This document shows, piece after piece, positions 1-12,000 of a stretch of 64,000 nt of DNA. Every line of letters begins with the position of its first letter. Position 1 is the first letter of the stretch. The translations under genes were made by a program, and so were the position numbers. Source of the DNA: Pleurodeles waltl. Taxonomy: Eukaryota; Chordata; Amphibia; Caudata; Salamandridae. The stretch lies in contig NC_090440.1 in assembly GCF_031143425.1 (NCBI RefSeq), positions 1,265,901,123 through 1,265,965,122 on the forward strand. The letters run 5' to 3'. Below the pieces are notes generated by a model that saw only the letters and a list, made by a program, of their open reading frames with translations, had not been told where the DNA came from and did not search any database.

Positions 1-319
1 GTCATTCTGCACCTTCACTGCATCAAAAATGTAACTCCTACTCAGAGCAGGAGTTCAACTGATGCAGGGCTTTTGTCTATGGGAGGCTCGTCGCATTGCT
101 GGAGTAGCGTAATTTTTTTTTACCATAGTCCAGGAATGCATGACTTTAGTGCCACAGATGCATTAGAATTTCTGATGAATCTGTGGAAACATGTGCCATG
201 GAGCTCTGTCTTGTAAATACCGCACATCCATGGTGACGTTAGGGGAGGCTCAGGGCAGTGCAATAAATCTGATGCATTGGAGCCAATGAGTCAGATTCTT
301 GCAAATGAAGCCCCAAGGG
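1..319. other. Unassigned repeat-like DNA with short hairpins
   Basis: I see no gene here. A short inverted repeat around 35-56 (ACTCC-TACTCAGAG-C-GGAGT type) and the general base pattern resemble the hairpin-rich repeat that follows, so this may be the outer part of the same family. No terminal repeat or target duplication could be fixed. Confidence 0.3.
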
Positions 320-926
320 ACTCTTTTATGATGCCCTAGTGGCACACTGCACCACCAGAGCGTAATTTTTTTCACACTCTGGTGGTGCACTCCTCCACCT
401 CATATTTGCAAAGCCATGCAAAGCCACGATGCACGGCTTTACATGGCTTTGTAAATATGGACCCATTTCATGTGTTTCCATGCAACACCCATAGAACACA
501 AAGGAATCTGACGTGTTCCCAGATGTCTGGGAATGCATCAGATTCCAACGCCACCACAGATATGGCATAAGAGTGAAGCAATGAGGAGATATATCTTTAT
601 TTCTCCCTGTTTTTCCTCTTTCTATGTATGCTACATTCTGCAGCACACATAGAAGAGGAAAACACCTCTTGTGATTGTTTTGTGCAGGAAGGTGTCCCTC
701 TCTGCACAAAAACAAATACCTCCACAAAGCAAGCACCCTTGCACCCTGGTGCAAGGATGTCTACATTGGCACTAGGCAGCAATTTGTGTGCCAGCACAGG
801 GTGAAAGGACAGAAATGCATCCAAACTTATACATGTGGCGCATTTCTGTCCTTTTCTGGTGGCACAGGGCGGCATAGCAAGACACTTGCTGTGCCGTCCT
901 GCACCACAGGCCTGGTAAATTAGGCC
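320..926 (+). repeat. Hairpin-rich non-autonomous repeat, copy 1
   Basis: The stretch is a string of short inverted repeats: CACTCTGGTGGTGC against GCACCACCAGAG near 345-390, TATGT-GCTGC against GCAGCACACATA near 617-648, and CACCCTTGCACC against GGTGCAAGGATG near 737-760. It ends in a GTAAATTAGGCCCC-like motif near 911-926. The order of blocks (CTTTATT-CTCC, the CACACATAGAAG hairpin, the TGCAGGAAGGTGTCC block, the TGCAAGGATG hairpin) recurs at about 1,500-1,900, so it is a dispersed family with at least two local copies. A MITE-like origin is inferred. Ends and target duplication are not resolved. Confidence 0.5.
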
Positions 927-1291
927 CCAAGAGCCTCATGGGAACGCAATATTAACCCCTTTCCTCCGGAAGCCTATCTACGTGCACTGTCCACTGCACT
1001 TGGCAGGAGTCCGTACATTATAAAGCAGCCCCGCAAAGATCAGTGCATCTTGAAAATGGACCTGAGAACAGGCAACCCCTATGAGGAAAGGATTCCCAAA
1101 CAAAAGAGGCCAAAACTTAAATAGCACCTGTGCCATAATAGTAAATCTCTGCCAGCACAACATTCAGGTAGACAGTCTCTGGGCTGACCAAATACTGGAA
1201 TAGTGGAAGACCTGTATGCCAATGCGCCATGAGGAGGAAGTTTCACGAGACAGAAATGCTTAGGGGGAAATAGAGTGACTTGCAGTACGTC

Positions 1292-1965
1292 ACATTAACA
1301 AGGAGGCTCTAAAATACATTTGAGGCTTAACGCCACCTTGTAAATATGGACCTCTCTGACGCAGTTTTCTTCTTCGGCGGGTCGTGCATTGGGTGTTGCT
1401 GTGGACATTCCATCTCAACATGATTGCTTTTGATGCTTCCCCAGATTTACAAGAAGGCGTAAATCTGTGGCAGGCCCAAAACTAATGCCACCCAAGGGGT
1501 GATGTTAGCATGACACATCGAGGAGGAATACCTTTATTCCTCCTTGTTTTTGCTTTTCTATGTGTGCGGCGTTCTGCAGCACACATAGAAGGAGCAAAAG
1601 GCCATGAATGAATGTTTATGTGCAGGAAGTTGTCCCTTTCTGCTCATAAACAATCATTCAACAATGACAATTTGCTACTTCTATGTGTGCTGTAGTGCCA
1701 CATCACCATTGTATATTGTTAATCTGCAGGAAGGAACACCTTTCTGCACATAAACAATCAATCCCTTCAATGCAGACATCCTTGCACTATAGTGCAAGGA
1801 TGCCTGCTTTGGGGCTGGCAGCTAAATTTAGCGCTGGCGCAGGGGGAAACACAGGTGTGTGCCATATTTCAGTAAATATGGCACATCCCTGCCTTTCTAA
1901 AGTGATACAGCGCGGCACTGCGCATTTTGGCACAGCACTGCGCTGCACCATATTAGAAAACATAA
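1292..1965 (+). repeat. Hairpin-rich non-autonomous repeat, copy 2
   Basis: Second, diverged copy of the family at 320-926, in the same orientation, with the same order of hairpins. It contains a perfect 26-base palindrome at 1,777-1,802 (half-site CATCCTTGCACTA) and a CCATATTTCAGTAAATATGG palindrome near 1,863-1,882. No protein-coding capacity is visible. Confidence 0.5.
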
Positions 1966-4900
1966 CAAAAAGTTACATTGGATTGACCTGTTGGGTCTTG
2001 TGGTAATTGATAGAAATCTATCGAACAATAGACGTTTTCAACATTTCTTCAAAATATACTGTATGTCTGGTTTGATAAATGAAATCAATGGCTAGGCTGA
2101 GATGGACATGGTCGGCCTCAAGAGGGACTTGCCTTCCTGGCTAAAGGTACTGTCATAATTCATAGACGTCCATGATTTGATTCTTTTTATGCTGGGCTGA
2201 TGACGGGGGGGCTTCTGCAATACTTTTCCACACAATGAAATGTGTTTGCACTAACCCTCTGTTACCACTGCGTGAAAGGAACATAAATCACCAGACAGGA
2301 GAAGATAACCAAAGAAACTGATACAGGAGACAAGGCATTGTGTACACATAAAGAGATTCTCCTCATCAGCTCTCTGTCAGATGATTGTACAATTCCCAGT
2401 CCAAACCAGTTTATTAACATCACATGTGATTTTTGCATGTCATCTGCTTGAGGTTGAAATGGAGCTGCAAGGGTTGTATCTAAATGTTTAGGAATCGGGT
2501 TACAAATATGCTCAGACTAGCACCCCAGGATATACATGTATTTATTAGAGTGAAGCAGTTTTGTTTTTTTCTCTCATAAGAAGGATATAACCACCCTAGT
2601 GTGTTCCTGAATTACCAGGTCACTTTTCCCAGCTGTGGAATCAATGTATTCACCATATTTGTTTGCTAGGGATAGGTGAAGCAGAATCGGAACGTCTGAG
2701 GTGTGTGGATCTAGACAGGAAAGGGGATCCTGTCTGTTGTTGGCTAACATGCTTTCAGTATGTACCGTTGCTCTTAAACCAGAATGAAGGATGCTAAGAA
2801 ATACTTATGTTTCAGGATGATTTTGTAGTTACTGAGCTTGCTCACCCTTCACTGTTTGGCTGAACAACGTTATATTGAGAATAGGGTTGTACCTGTCCAG
2901 ACATTTGGTTCAGCTCCTGATCGTGCTAGTACTGGGGTTCTTAGTGTATGCTTGATGCTTCTCTCTATTGATTTGATAATCAGTCATGGGTTTGTCACAC
3001 TCAGCAGTTCAATGTTGTTGCAGCGGGGACAAGTCAAATGTTTAATGCTGGAAGACATTCTTCATGTTTATAGACCTGAATAATGTCTGCAGGTCTGAAA
3101 ATACAGGAGGTGTTGTTGAGACAGATTGAGTTTTGCGCTGTTTTGAAAGGTTCCTTGTCTTAAATTTCCTTAATGCTTTCCTTGACAAAATATAGCTATG
3201 ATAGGGTGGCATCACATTGAATGTTATCCATTTCGTTCTTCTATAGCAATCCTGATTGTAATCGGTTCTTTTAAGGTCTTTTAAATTGGACTGAACAACA
3301 TCACAACTTTTCAGGGAGTTTTCTTTTTCTTTTTTTGACAGTTGTATTGGGACCTCCCCACAAAAGGTGTCTGTAAAATTGAAACGTGAAATGTCAAAGA
3401 GTATGCCAGGACAAAAATCAAATGGTAGGGATTTGACAATTAATGGGGGATTCTGTGCAATTGTTGTAATTGTAACTGCCAGTGTATGAGCTTTTTTGCG
3501 GCATTCCATCCATTACCTTTGCGTTATCCTCGTTATGACCTCCTGAGTGTAACCTTTATGGCCAGACTTGGGTCCCATACACATTTTACCAAAGACTGAA
3601 CCTATACCTCACTAAAAAGGTCTAAGTAGACTGGACATGGGTTAAAGTAGCTTGTGTTCCCTTTCAGAGAGGAGCTGGAAGCTTCGGCAGCACTGTTCAT
3701 TTTGGAGGGCCAACAAGGATGAATTGCATGTGGTAGGTCCCTGTCTGTAAAGAAATACCACAGTGGGTGAAAAAGGGTGGACTGGAATGAACCGTGCATG
3801 ATTGCCAGCCGCTGAGATGTTTGTCAGCATTCCACTCCTCACCTTTGTGTTTTTCTCAGTGTAACACACAAAATATGACAGGTGTTTATTTCATAGAGCA
3901 AGGTAATAGTCAGGAGGGGTTTCACGACCAGAAGTGAGATAAAAGGAGAAGGCTACATTGAGGATGGTCGTAATATCAATCCACATCTAGTGCCAATCGC
4001 GACTGTGATTGATATTGTCCTAGGTCATTTTGAGAGATGTTCCTCAAAAAATGGCTTCCATGGCAACCCTCAAGATCAGTAAAAACAAGAAACAACCGCA
4101 GAAACAAATTTCAACATTAGACAGACTCTCATCATGAGAAGATGGTCATCACCAGAGGTTCAAAGTGCAAGTCAAACAATATACTTCCGGCAAACTACCA
4201 ATGGAATGCAATGTCACCTAGCAAAAACTGTCATGTTAGTGTATCATGCTGCAAGTTCAAGTCCTTGTGACAGCATGATACCCATTTTGTTTGAGGAAGC
4301 CAAAAAAGACTTTGCCAAGGATGTGGCCCATGTTTTCCATCTTTAATCCAGAACACAATACGATCAGTGCTTCTCTTAGTGTTGGGTAGAACTCATACGC
4401 AGACTCAGTCATCAACAGTGCTGCTCCTGCTCTCAGAGGACATACAGAAGAGACAACAATCACGGAGACCAAGTGGGCCACAGATGGAAGGCAGTTTATG
4501 GTGATATAACCAGTGATTGCACGTATCCTTTACATTGAGCACTAGCGAGTTGCAAACAATGTAGACTGTTTAAATACAGGAACATTTTTGGAATATGGCA
4601 GTATGACAATGTTAGAGAACAAAAATGTATGTTAATTGTGCGTGCAAGTCTAAGCATTTCATAACAAAGAGCATTCTTCTCAGAAATGAGATCATTTCAT
4701 TGTTTGCCTGTTCGGGTGTAGTGCTCAAGATAAAAATCAAAACTTAGGGCTAGATGTAATTCGGTTTTGAAAAGCGATTTCCAAATGCCGATTGTAACAA
4801 ATACCAATTTTTAAATCTGTAATAATTTTCTTTTCAAATATCTCTTTATTGTTTCATCCAGACTCATAAGGTTGCCAATCATACAGCTGATGCAGCATCA

Positions 4901-5221
4901 CGTTATATGTTAGTTCACCATGCGCACCTGAAGCATGAGTATTAGATATACTCATTAATAAGAAAGGGAGCTGCAAATTAAATGAACATACCTGTAACTA
5001 GACCATGTGAAAATTATTTTATATTATGCTAGCCATCACAGAGATCCTTGCACTAATAATCACTTAGACCCATCAACAACAAAAACTAGCGTCACTATCA
5101 GTATGCTTTGTGTCCTTATTATAGCAATGAAGTTCACTTCACTTCCAATAGAGCTTAATTATGAATCAGCAATATAGTTTAACAGTAGACGTATTAAAGA
5201 GTCACATTGTCTCAAGGGGGC
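1966..5221. other. About 3.2 kb without recognisable genes
   Basis: AT-rich sequence with only short open frames, none of which I recognise. The longest is a minus-strand frame of 155 codons at 3,042-3,509 with no familiar domain. A short perfect inverted repeat (GTATCATGCTG at 4,241-4,251 and its complement at 4,271-4,281) is present. The part nearest 5,221 may be the 3' untranslated end of the decayed L1 that starts to its right. Confidence 0.5.
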
Positions 5222-5310
5222 ATCTTGTTTGACTTAGCCTGCAATGTCAAGAGTATTGAAGCCCATTCTATACCCGTTGCCCTTTTCCATCTTTGTTTTT
5301 GTAATAGAGC
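5222..5310 (-). pseudogene. L1-type LINE ORF2, extreme C-terminal remnant
   Basis: Read on the minus strand, this stretch continues the L1 reading found at 7,565-7,875 on the other side of the inserted LTR. The joint falls in the last, poorly conserved part of ORF2, with residues resembling LLQKQRWKRAT and a stop soon after. Assignment rests on continuity with its neighbour rather than on a strong motif, so it is tentative. Confidence 0.4.
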
Positions 5311-7564
5311 TGTAAGAAATTAATTGTGTTGTTGGTTAACTGAGGTGGATGCCCTCGTCAAGCAGCAACCAAAATACTTGTCAGGGTATAGCACAAGCAA
5401 ACCCCAAATTAACCTGTGGTCAACCCCCAGGGTGGCTTGACAAAAAGCAGTCAGACTTAACTTAGAGGCAATGAGTAAATTTTTTGTGCAGCACTTCAAA
5501 CAGTAAAACAGTGAAAACACAGCAGAAAAATATCCCACACCAGGTTAGAAATATAGATCAGAATTTAATAAATAAAACAAGACCAAAAGAAACAAAAATC
5601 CAATCAGTAAGACCAGAGATATGCAGTTTTAAAGATTTTAGTGAAATAACTCAATAACCAGCTCTGGTTATCCGGTTGTGCCAGAACAGGACAAAGTTAC
5701 AAGTTCAGGCTGACCACGATCGAGTGCAGGTTGGCTACAGCGACCCACTTGGGACCACTGAACACAGTATCTTGAATCGTGGTGCATGGTCTACACGGCG
5801 TTGCTTTGCGTGACTTCCTGCCATCTGGTGTCGGTTCTGGAGAAGCTGTGCAGGGAGGGTTTGTGGGGTGTGGTATCACTTCGAATCAGTCCCGGATGTG
5901 TGATGAGTTTTTGTGGGGCTTGGCATTGCTCTGTGTAGGTTTTGGGGAGCTGTGAGGCAAGCCTTTGTGGGGCTTAGTGTCTCTTTGAGTCAGTCCAGAG
6001 GAGCTGTGTGGCCAGGCTTTGCTGGGATTTGCATTGCTTTGCTGCAGCTTTGATGAGCTGGCAGCTGAGCAGCAAGGCTTTGTGGGCCTCTGCAATGCTT
6101 CACATTGTTCCAAAGATGCTGGGAGCTGTGCGGCAAGGCTTTGCAGGGCTTCACACCGCATTGCATCAGTTCCAATGAGGACCACAGCTGAGCTTCGTAG
6201 AAGCACCTTCAGGCCCACATTCAAGTGTCCAGGATTGAGGTGACACCACTTGGGAGGTCAGGACTCACAGATGGCAAAGTCCAGGTGCTGAGTTCAAGGT
6301 TGTTGGAAGCCTGTTATGTCCCTGATAATTCTGATCAAGAGACCAGCCAACTAATTTTTGAAATCACTTTGGGTTCTGGGTTCTAGAAATGCAGTCCCAG
6401 CCTTCTCACTCAGGCAAGTAAACAGCAAGTAGTAGGTCAGCACAGCAGGTAGCAGCTCCCTCAGAGCAGCAGTCCAGCAGAGCGGCAGTCCTTGTAGCAG
6501 CACAGCAGCCATTCTTCCTGCCATAATACCCACAGTTTCAGAAGTGCACCAAAGAGTTGGTACCTGAGATCCTTCTTTTATACACAATTGTGCATTTGAA
6601 GTGAGGAGAATTTCTAGAGGCATGTATTTTCAGTGCACAGATGCCCTGCATGGCTCCAGACTAACTATAGGAGGTATGCAGCCCTTTCTATGGAGGCATA
6701 ACACAGCCTTTTCAAGTGTACGTGGGGCTTGGCCCAGCTCATGTGGTCCAACCAGTCACACCTAAGTTCCCCATTGTGTGTGGCTGTCTAGGAGAAATAA
6801 ACAAAGCTCAACTGTCAGCTGCACCCTGCCTTGTGACCAGACACAGGCTGAAGACACAAGATTGCTGAGGTAAGAAAATGGCAACTTCCTAAAAGTGGCG
6901 TTTATCAAAATTACAATTTAAAATCCAACTTTACCATAAGTTAGGATTTTAAATTGTGATTCCAGATACAACACGTATGAACTGATTATCTATGTAATAA
7001 GGTAACTCAAATGTTATTCAATGGGAGAGATAGGCTTTGCAGTAGTGAAAACCTAATTTTCCACTGCCAGAACATGTGAAACGCTCATGTCCCACTTTTA
7101 AATACATTGCATCCTGTCCTTTGGGCTGTCCAGGGCCTACACCAGGGGTGACCTATACATATAAAAAACAAAGGTTTAAGCCTGGCAAAATATTTAATTT
7201 GCTTTGGTCAAAATGGCAGTTTGAACTGCACACACAGGCTCTGCAATGGCAGACCTGAGATATGTTTAAGGTGCCACTTAAGTCGGTTGCACAGCCAGTG
7301 CTACAGGCCAGATCGTAGCATTCATTTCTAGTACCTGGGCACATGTAGTGTCACTTTACTAGGGACTTAAAAGCAAATGAAATATGCCAATTGGGTACAA
7401 TCCAAATGTTTTCATGTTTTAAGGAGAGAGCACAGGCACCTTAGCACTGGTTAGCAGTGGCAAAGGGCACAGAGTCCTAAAGTCAACAAAAATGTATTCA
7501 GAACAAGTGGAGGGAAAAAAGCAAAATGTCTGAGAATGAACCTGCAGAAAGGGCTAAGTCGAAC
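5311..7564. mobile_element. Old, diverged solo LTR (TGTTAGAAAT...TCCAACA family)
   Basis: It begins TGTAAGAAAT and ends AGTCGAACA. These are diverged versions of the TGTTAGAAATGGGGT and AAAGTCCAACA ends of the solo LTR at 21,336-23,468 and the paired LTRs at 35,330 and 40,875. Internal blocks are shared, for example AACAAGACCAAAA and ACAAAAATCC near 5,577-5,605 matching 21,589-21,615. The flanks AGAGC (left) and AGTGT (right) could be a decayed 5-bp target duplication. Many short open frames inside are not genes. The poor terminal match suggests this is the oldest member of the family in the window. Confidence 0.65.
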
Positions 7565-7875
7565 AAGTGTCAATACTCTTATTTGCTTAGGTGACAAATT
7601 CACTAGAATCCCTAGCTATTTTCGCTCTGTGGGAGCATCTGAGTCCTTCCATTGCATTGCAATAATATGTTTACCAATCAATAATGCCAAATCAATAAAT
7701 TTGGACATGTCCTTAGTTTGTTTGGGTCTAATGAGTTATGCCAAAAGCTATTTTGCCATATTCATATCCAGACATCCCCCTGTAAATTCATGAATTGTGT
7801 TCAGCAATATCAGCCAATTTTTCTGTTTTAGTTGACAGTACCAGGTCATATAAAAAAAGCTGCATAAGCAGCAGT
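7565..7875 (-). pseudogene. L1-type LINE ORF2, zinc-knuckle and C-terminal part
   Basis: On the minus strand this encodes TAAYAAFFYMTWYC, which fits the second half of the Cys-Cys-His-Cys motif of L1 ORF2 (the His is now Tyr). After it come segments resembling the L1 C-terminal region (LLIGKHIIAMQWKDSDAP). The first half of the motif, C-I-stop-C, lies at about 26,236, beyond the giant LTR, so the two pieces were one reading frame before that LTR inserted. Several stops make it a dead copy. Confidence 0.7.
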
Positions 7876-8399
7876 TGTGAGAAAGTAGCCTCTTTCTAGG
7901 CATGGTTACCCCCATTTTTTGCCTGTTTGTCATTGTGTTTTTACTGTCTCACTGGGATCCTGCTAGCCAGGACCCCAGTGCTCATAGTTTGTACCCTATG
8001 TGTGTTGTCAGTATGCTTGACTGTGTCTCTGGAGTTCTGCTGACCAGAACTCCAGTGCTTATGCTCTCTCTGTGTACCAAATCTGTCACTATATTCTATT
8101 GACTCCATATTCTAATTCTGATTGCCACACTGCCCCCCCCCAATATATGGTACCTAGGTACCCCAGGCATTGGGGTTCCAGGAGATCCTTATGGGCTGCA
8201 GGATTTCTTTTGCAACCTATTTGGAGCTCATACAAACACTCCTTCAGAACTGCCACTACAGCCTGAGTGAAATAGTGCACACACTATTTCAAAGCCATTT
8301 TTCACTGCACCAGGCAACTTATAAGTCACCTATATGTCTAACCTTCAGTTACTGAAGGCTAGGTGCAAAGTTACTATGTGTGAGGGCACCCTTGCATTA

Positions 8400-8621
8400 A
8401 TACTAATAATAATAATACAAAACTTTATTCGACTTTCAATAAGTCATAAAAGTCATAAAAGTCATAAAAAGGAAAATCTCCATTTATAATACATTTCAAT
8501 ATATAATAAAGAAGAGGTTAAATAATTAAATAGTAAAAGAATAAAAAGCACACAACAATAAACTGTCTAGTGTATCGAAAAAAAAAAAAAAAAGAAATTG
8601 CCCTGTCACAATAAATTACAA
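8400..8621 (-). repeat. LINE 3' untranslated region and microsatellite tail
   Basis: The 3' UTR holds about three direct copies of GTCATAAAA (8,444-8,470), a run of about 17 A (8,579-8,594) and the terminal TAA/ATT repeat. Such short tandem tails are typical of LINE clades whose reverse transcriptase recognises a 3' hairpin and simple repeat. Confidence 0.65.
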
Positions 8622-9029
8622 TTACATCACCGCCCCCATAGATTTCCTTAACTTTAGTACAATACATAAAAAATTAGCCAGAGTTCCACACATCTCTAGA
8701 GAAGATAGTGACTGGAGGCAGGCGTAAGCTGTACGACACTGGGGAAGATTGATTGACCTTAAAAGTGGAACTACTAGAGACTTCCTCTGTAGGGCATAGA
8801 AATTGCAGAATAAAACCACATGGATTGTGGATTGAGGTGTCTTTGCATCACAGGGGCATGGTTTTAACGAGGTGGACCAGTCGTTCATAATTGGAAATGA
8901 AACGAGACGATGGAACGTATCTAGCCTAAATCTAGTAAGAACGTAACGATGTCGAAAGTGTACCACGTTTGCCAAGTACGGCTGCATGCCCTCAACCGTC
9001 AAAATTGTTTGATTATGAATGACAGTACT
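8622..9029 (-). pseudogene. LINE ORF2 C-terminal extension after an in-frame stop
   Basis: Same reading frame as the long ORF2 at 9,030-12,071, separated from it only by TAA at 9,030-9,032. It encodes a Cys/His motif of the kind found near the C-terminus of several LINE clades: CPC, nine residues, H, four residues, C. Together the two frames span 1,149 codons, so the stop is more likely a recent inactivating change than the natural end. Readthrough is a less likely alternative. Confidence 0.7.
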
Positions 9030-12000
9030 TTATTTTGATTCAGCCCCCCAACGTATGTCTTCTAGAAACTTTAGTGCCAGGGTGCTCAGGTCCTTCCTAG
9101 ATATTTTCCCCAGCGAAGCTGGGTTTGTATAGTAATCTTTATTGCCCATTTTTTCAAAAAAGGTCATAATGTATTTTAACCATTGTACCCTTGATGTATA
9201 TAATGACTTCGTACAATCGGTCAGGATGTCCTTATTAAAACCAGTATGTTCCGAGGTCCACACTTTATGCCATAATAACAGTGGCTGAATCTTTATCAAG
9301 TCTACAATAAGGGGAACCCCAAGTTCCGAATGAATGACATACGATGAAGTGCCATTTGGTACCCTCAGCAGATGTCTTAAAAAATCGTTTTCCACTGTCT
9401 GAATTAAATCACAATTTGTATGTCCCCAAATTCCTGCCCCATACGTGACGGCCGGGATACACTTGGCTTTATAGATCTTTATCATATTTGACAGTGTAAT
9501 CCCCCCAAGCCTTTTAGAGAAGAGTCGTAATGCCATTGTTGTTTTAATCAGGTGCACTCTCTTTATCTTCCTGCAGTTGGCCCAGGAACCCAGCTTATCG
9601 AACATTATGCCCAAGTACGAAAAGGTTTGCGCAGTTTCGACCTTGCTTTCCGCAATAGTGGTGTTGTAAGTCTTACCGCGCTTCCCTCCACAGTTCATAA
9701 TAAAAGTTTTGGAGCGATTGACAGTAAGACCCAGCTGTGACATATATATGATACAGGTTGTTAAAAGTTTCTGGAGAGCTATTGGGGTCCTGGCCATTAA
9801 TACTGCATCGTCTGCGTAAAGTAATGCCGGAACTGGTCGGTTGTCTATTTGGGGTAGATCTTTACATTTAGTGGCCAATTCTTTATCTAGGTTATTTATA
9901 TACATTGAAAACAGGAACGGAGCGAGAACGCAGCCTTGGCGCACTCCTCTGTATAGACCAAAGGGGCGAGTACATTCCCCTTTTAAGCCATACCTCACTC
10001 TTGCTCTGCACCCTGTATACATTTCACGAATAAATTGGATTAAGGCCGGTTCTACCCCCATGCTGTTTAGAACGTCCCATAGTTTATCATGAATTACACA
10101 GTCGAAAGCTGATGATAAGTCAATAAATGCAAGGTACAGATTGCCTACTCCAATCTTAGTATACTTTCCAATAATGAGACTTAAGTTTAAACTTTGCTCC
10201 ACTGTTCCGATTCCTTTCCGGTATCCATACTGATCCGGGGATAAGATGTTCTTTTCTTCCACCCATGTTTGCAATCTATTCAGAATTATTCTCCCTGCTA
10301 ATTTAGCTGTTGTGTCCAGCAGGGAGATAGGCCTGTAGCAGGCTGGGTTAAGGCGGTCACCCTTTTTGTATATTGGAATAATGTTGGAATCTCTCCAGGA
10401 TGGTAGGGGACCGCATATGCAGATAGCCCTTAATGTCTGCCTCAGCACTGGCCCCCACAGCTCAATATTGGCCTTGAATATGTCGATTGGAACACCATCA
10501 GGGCCCGGCGCTTTCCCTGATTTGCTTATTATTATAGCTTTCTCTACTTCCTGAAGGCTAAATTGGGGGGTTATAACCAGGCGCAGACCTTCCTGTGAAT
10601 CATGGTTATGTGTACAGTCTGTTGTATCACTCATCAATGAGTATATTTTAGAGAAATGTGCAACCCAGTCTTCCTCCGAGATGGCGATTTCCATTCTAGG
10701 AATGTCTCTCACCCCTAGCACGGGGGAATTTATTGTCTGCCAGAAGAGTATGTTATCTTTCTTGCAACTTGCTATGTGGAGAGTTTCCCACAAGGTTGAT
10801 TTCATAGTCAGTTTCCTTTCCTTTATTGCTGTCTTGTATTCCTGTCTGTATTTACGGATGTCACTTAAGCACCTTTTTGGGGCATTTAGGGCCTTTTTCA
10901 GTCTCTTATGTGCTTGAGTGCAGTTATGGTCAAACCATCCACACGTCGTTTTTTTTCTTGTCTTACTACTTCTGAAAGTGAGGGCTTCTTTTATGGTTTG
11001 AGTAATCATTGTAAACGCACTTAGACATTGCCCTGGATGTGGGTTCTCTCTTAGACAGTCTGCGAAAGCATGTTTACATTGGCATATTACCTGTTTTAAT
11101 AAAGACTTAGGATCAGTCTGTGACCACTTCATAATGTATCCATTGCGCGGCACCAATTCAATATCATCAACCAGTGTGATGCTATCTTCCCTAGCTGCTG
11201 AAAGGGGGGATAGAAGGAGATTCATACTCTGGGGGTAGTGATCACTAACTGCGATGTCATGCAAGGTGTAATTTGTAAGATAATGTGAAAAGTGAGTTGA
11301 CATTAGGACATAATCGATCACAGTATTTACGCCCCTTCCGTTATATGTTTGTTTAAACTGTGATTCGTCCAAAAATAATTCATTTACAAAGGATAGGTTA
11401 TAGGTTTGAGCCAATAGATTCATTTCATCACCTTGCATGTTATGAGAGAAATGGAGGCTTGCATCTACACCTTCCGAGACCCAGCCACATATCTTATCAG
11501 AAGTTTCTTTACACGGATGGACATTAAAATCACCACCCCAAATCATTCTGATCTCGCGGTTGTTTTTTTCATGTATTTTTTTTAGGTCATTTTCCATTTC
11601 CACTAAAATGTTGGAGAATTCTCCTGGAGCGATATTGTTATAAAAATTAATAATGACTAAGTGGGTCTTGTGATCTAGGTTACTCTCTATCATTTGATAG
11701 TATGGACTCATAAATTGCATCTCTAGATTCTGTAAAAATAACTTATTGGAAATATATGTGCAAAATCCCCCTTTAGGTCTACCATACCTGGACTGCTCGG
11801 CGGGGGTATGAAATGTTTTGTAGCCATTTAGATGGACAGGAGTTAAAAGCCATGTCTCTTGTAGGCAAACACATGAATAGTCTTCCAAAAAGTTAGCCCA
11901 GATCTCATTGCCTAACTTATTAGCTAGACCTGCAATATTCCAAAATAGTAAAACTATTTCCGATTTCTGATTAACATTCTGCTTAAAGTTGCAGTGCTGG

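Noticed and set aside
326..923. Several overlapping open frames of 80-140 codons on both strands
   Set aside because: They fall inside the hairpin-rich repeat. Inverted repeats create similar frames on both strands, and the products are low-complexity.
3042..3509. A 155-codon minus-strand open frame
   Set aside because: No recognisable domain, ordinary AT-rich composition and no supporting splice or regulatory signals. It is probably chance or an unrecognised repeat.
5886..6243. Overlapping Ala/Ser/Gln/Lys-rich frames of 60-110 codons
   Set aside because: They arise from degenerate AGCTGTGNGGCAAGGCTTTG-type tandem repeats in the old LTR, not from a gene.
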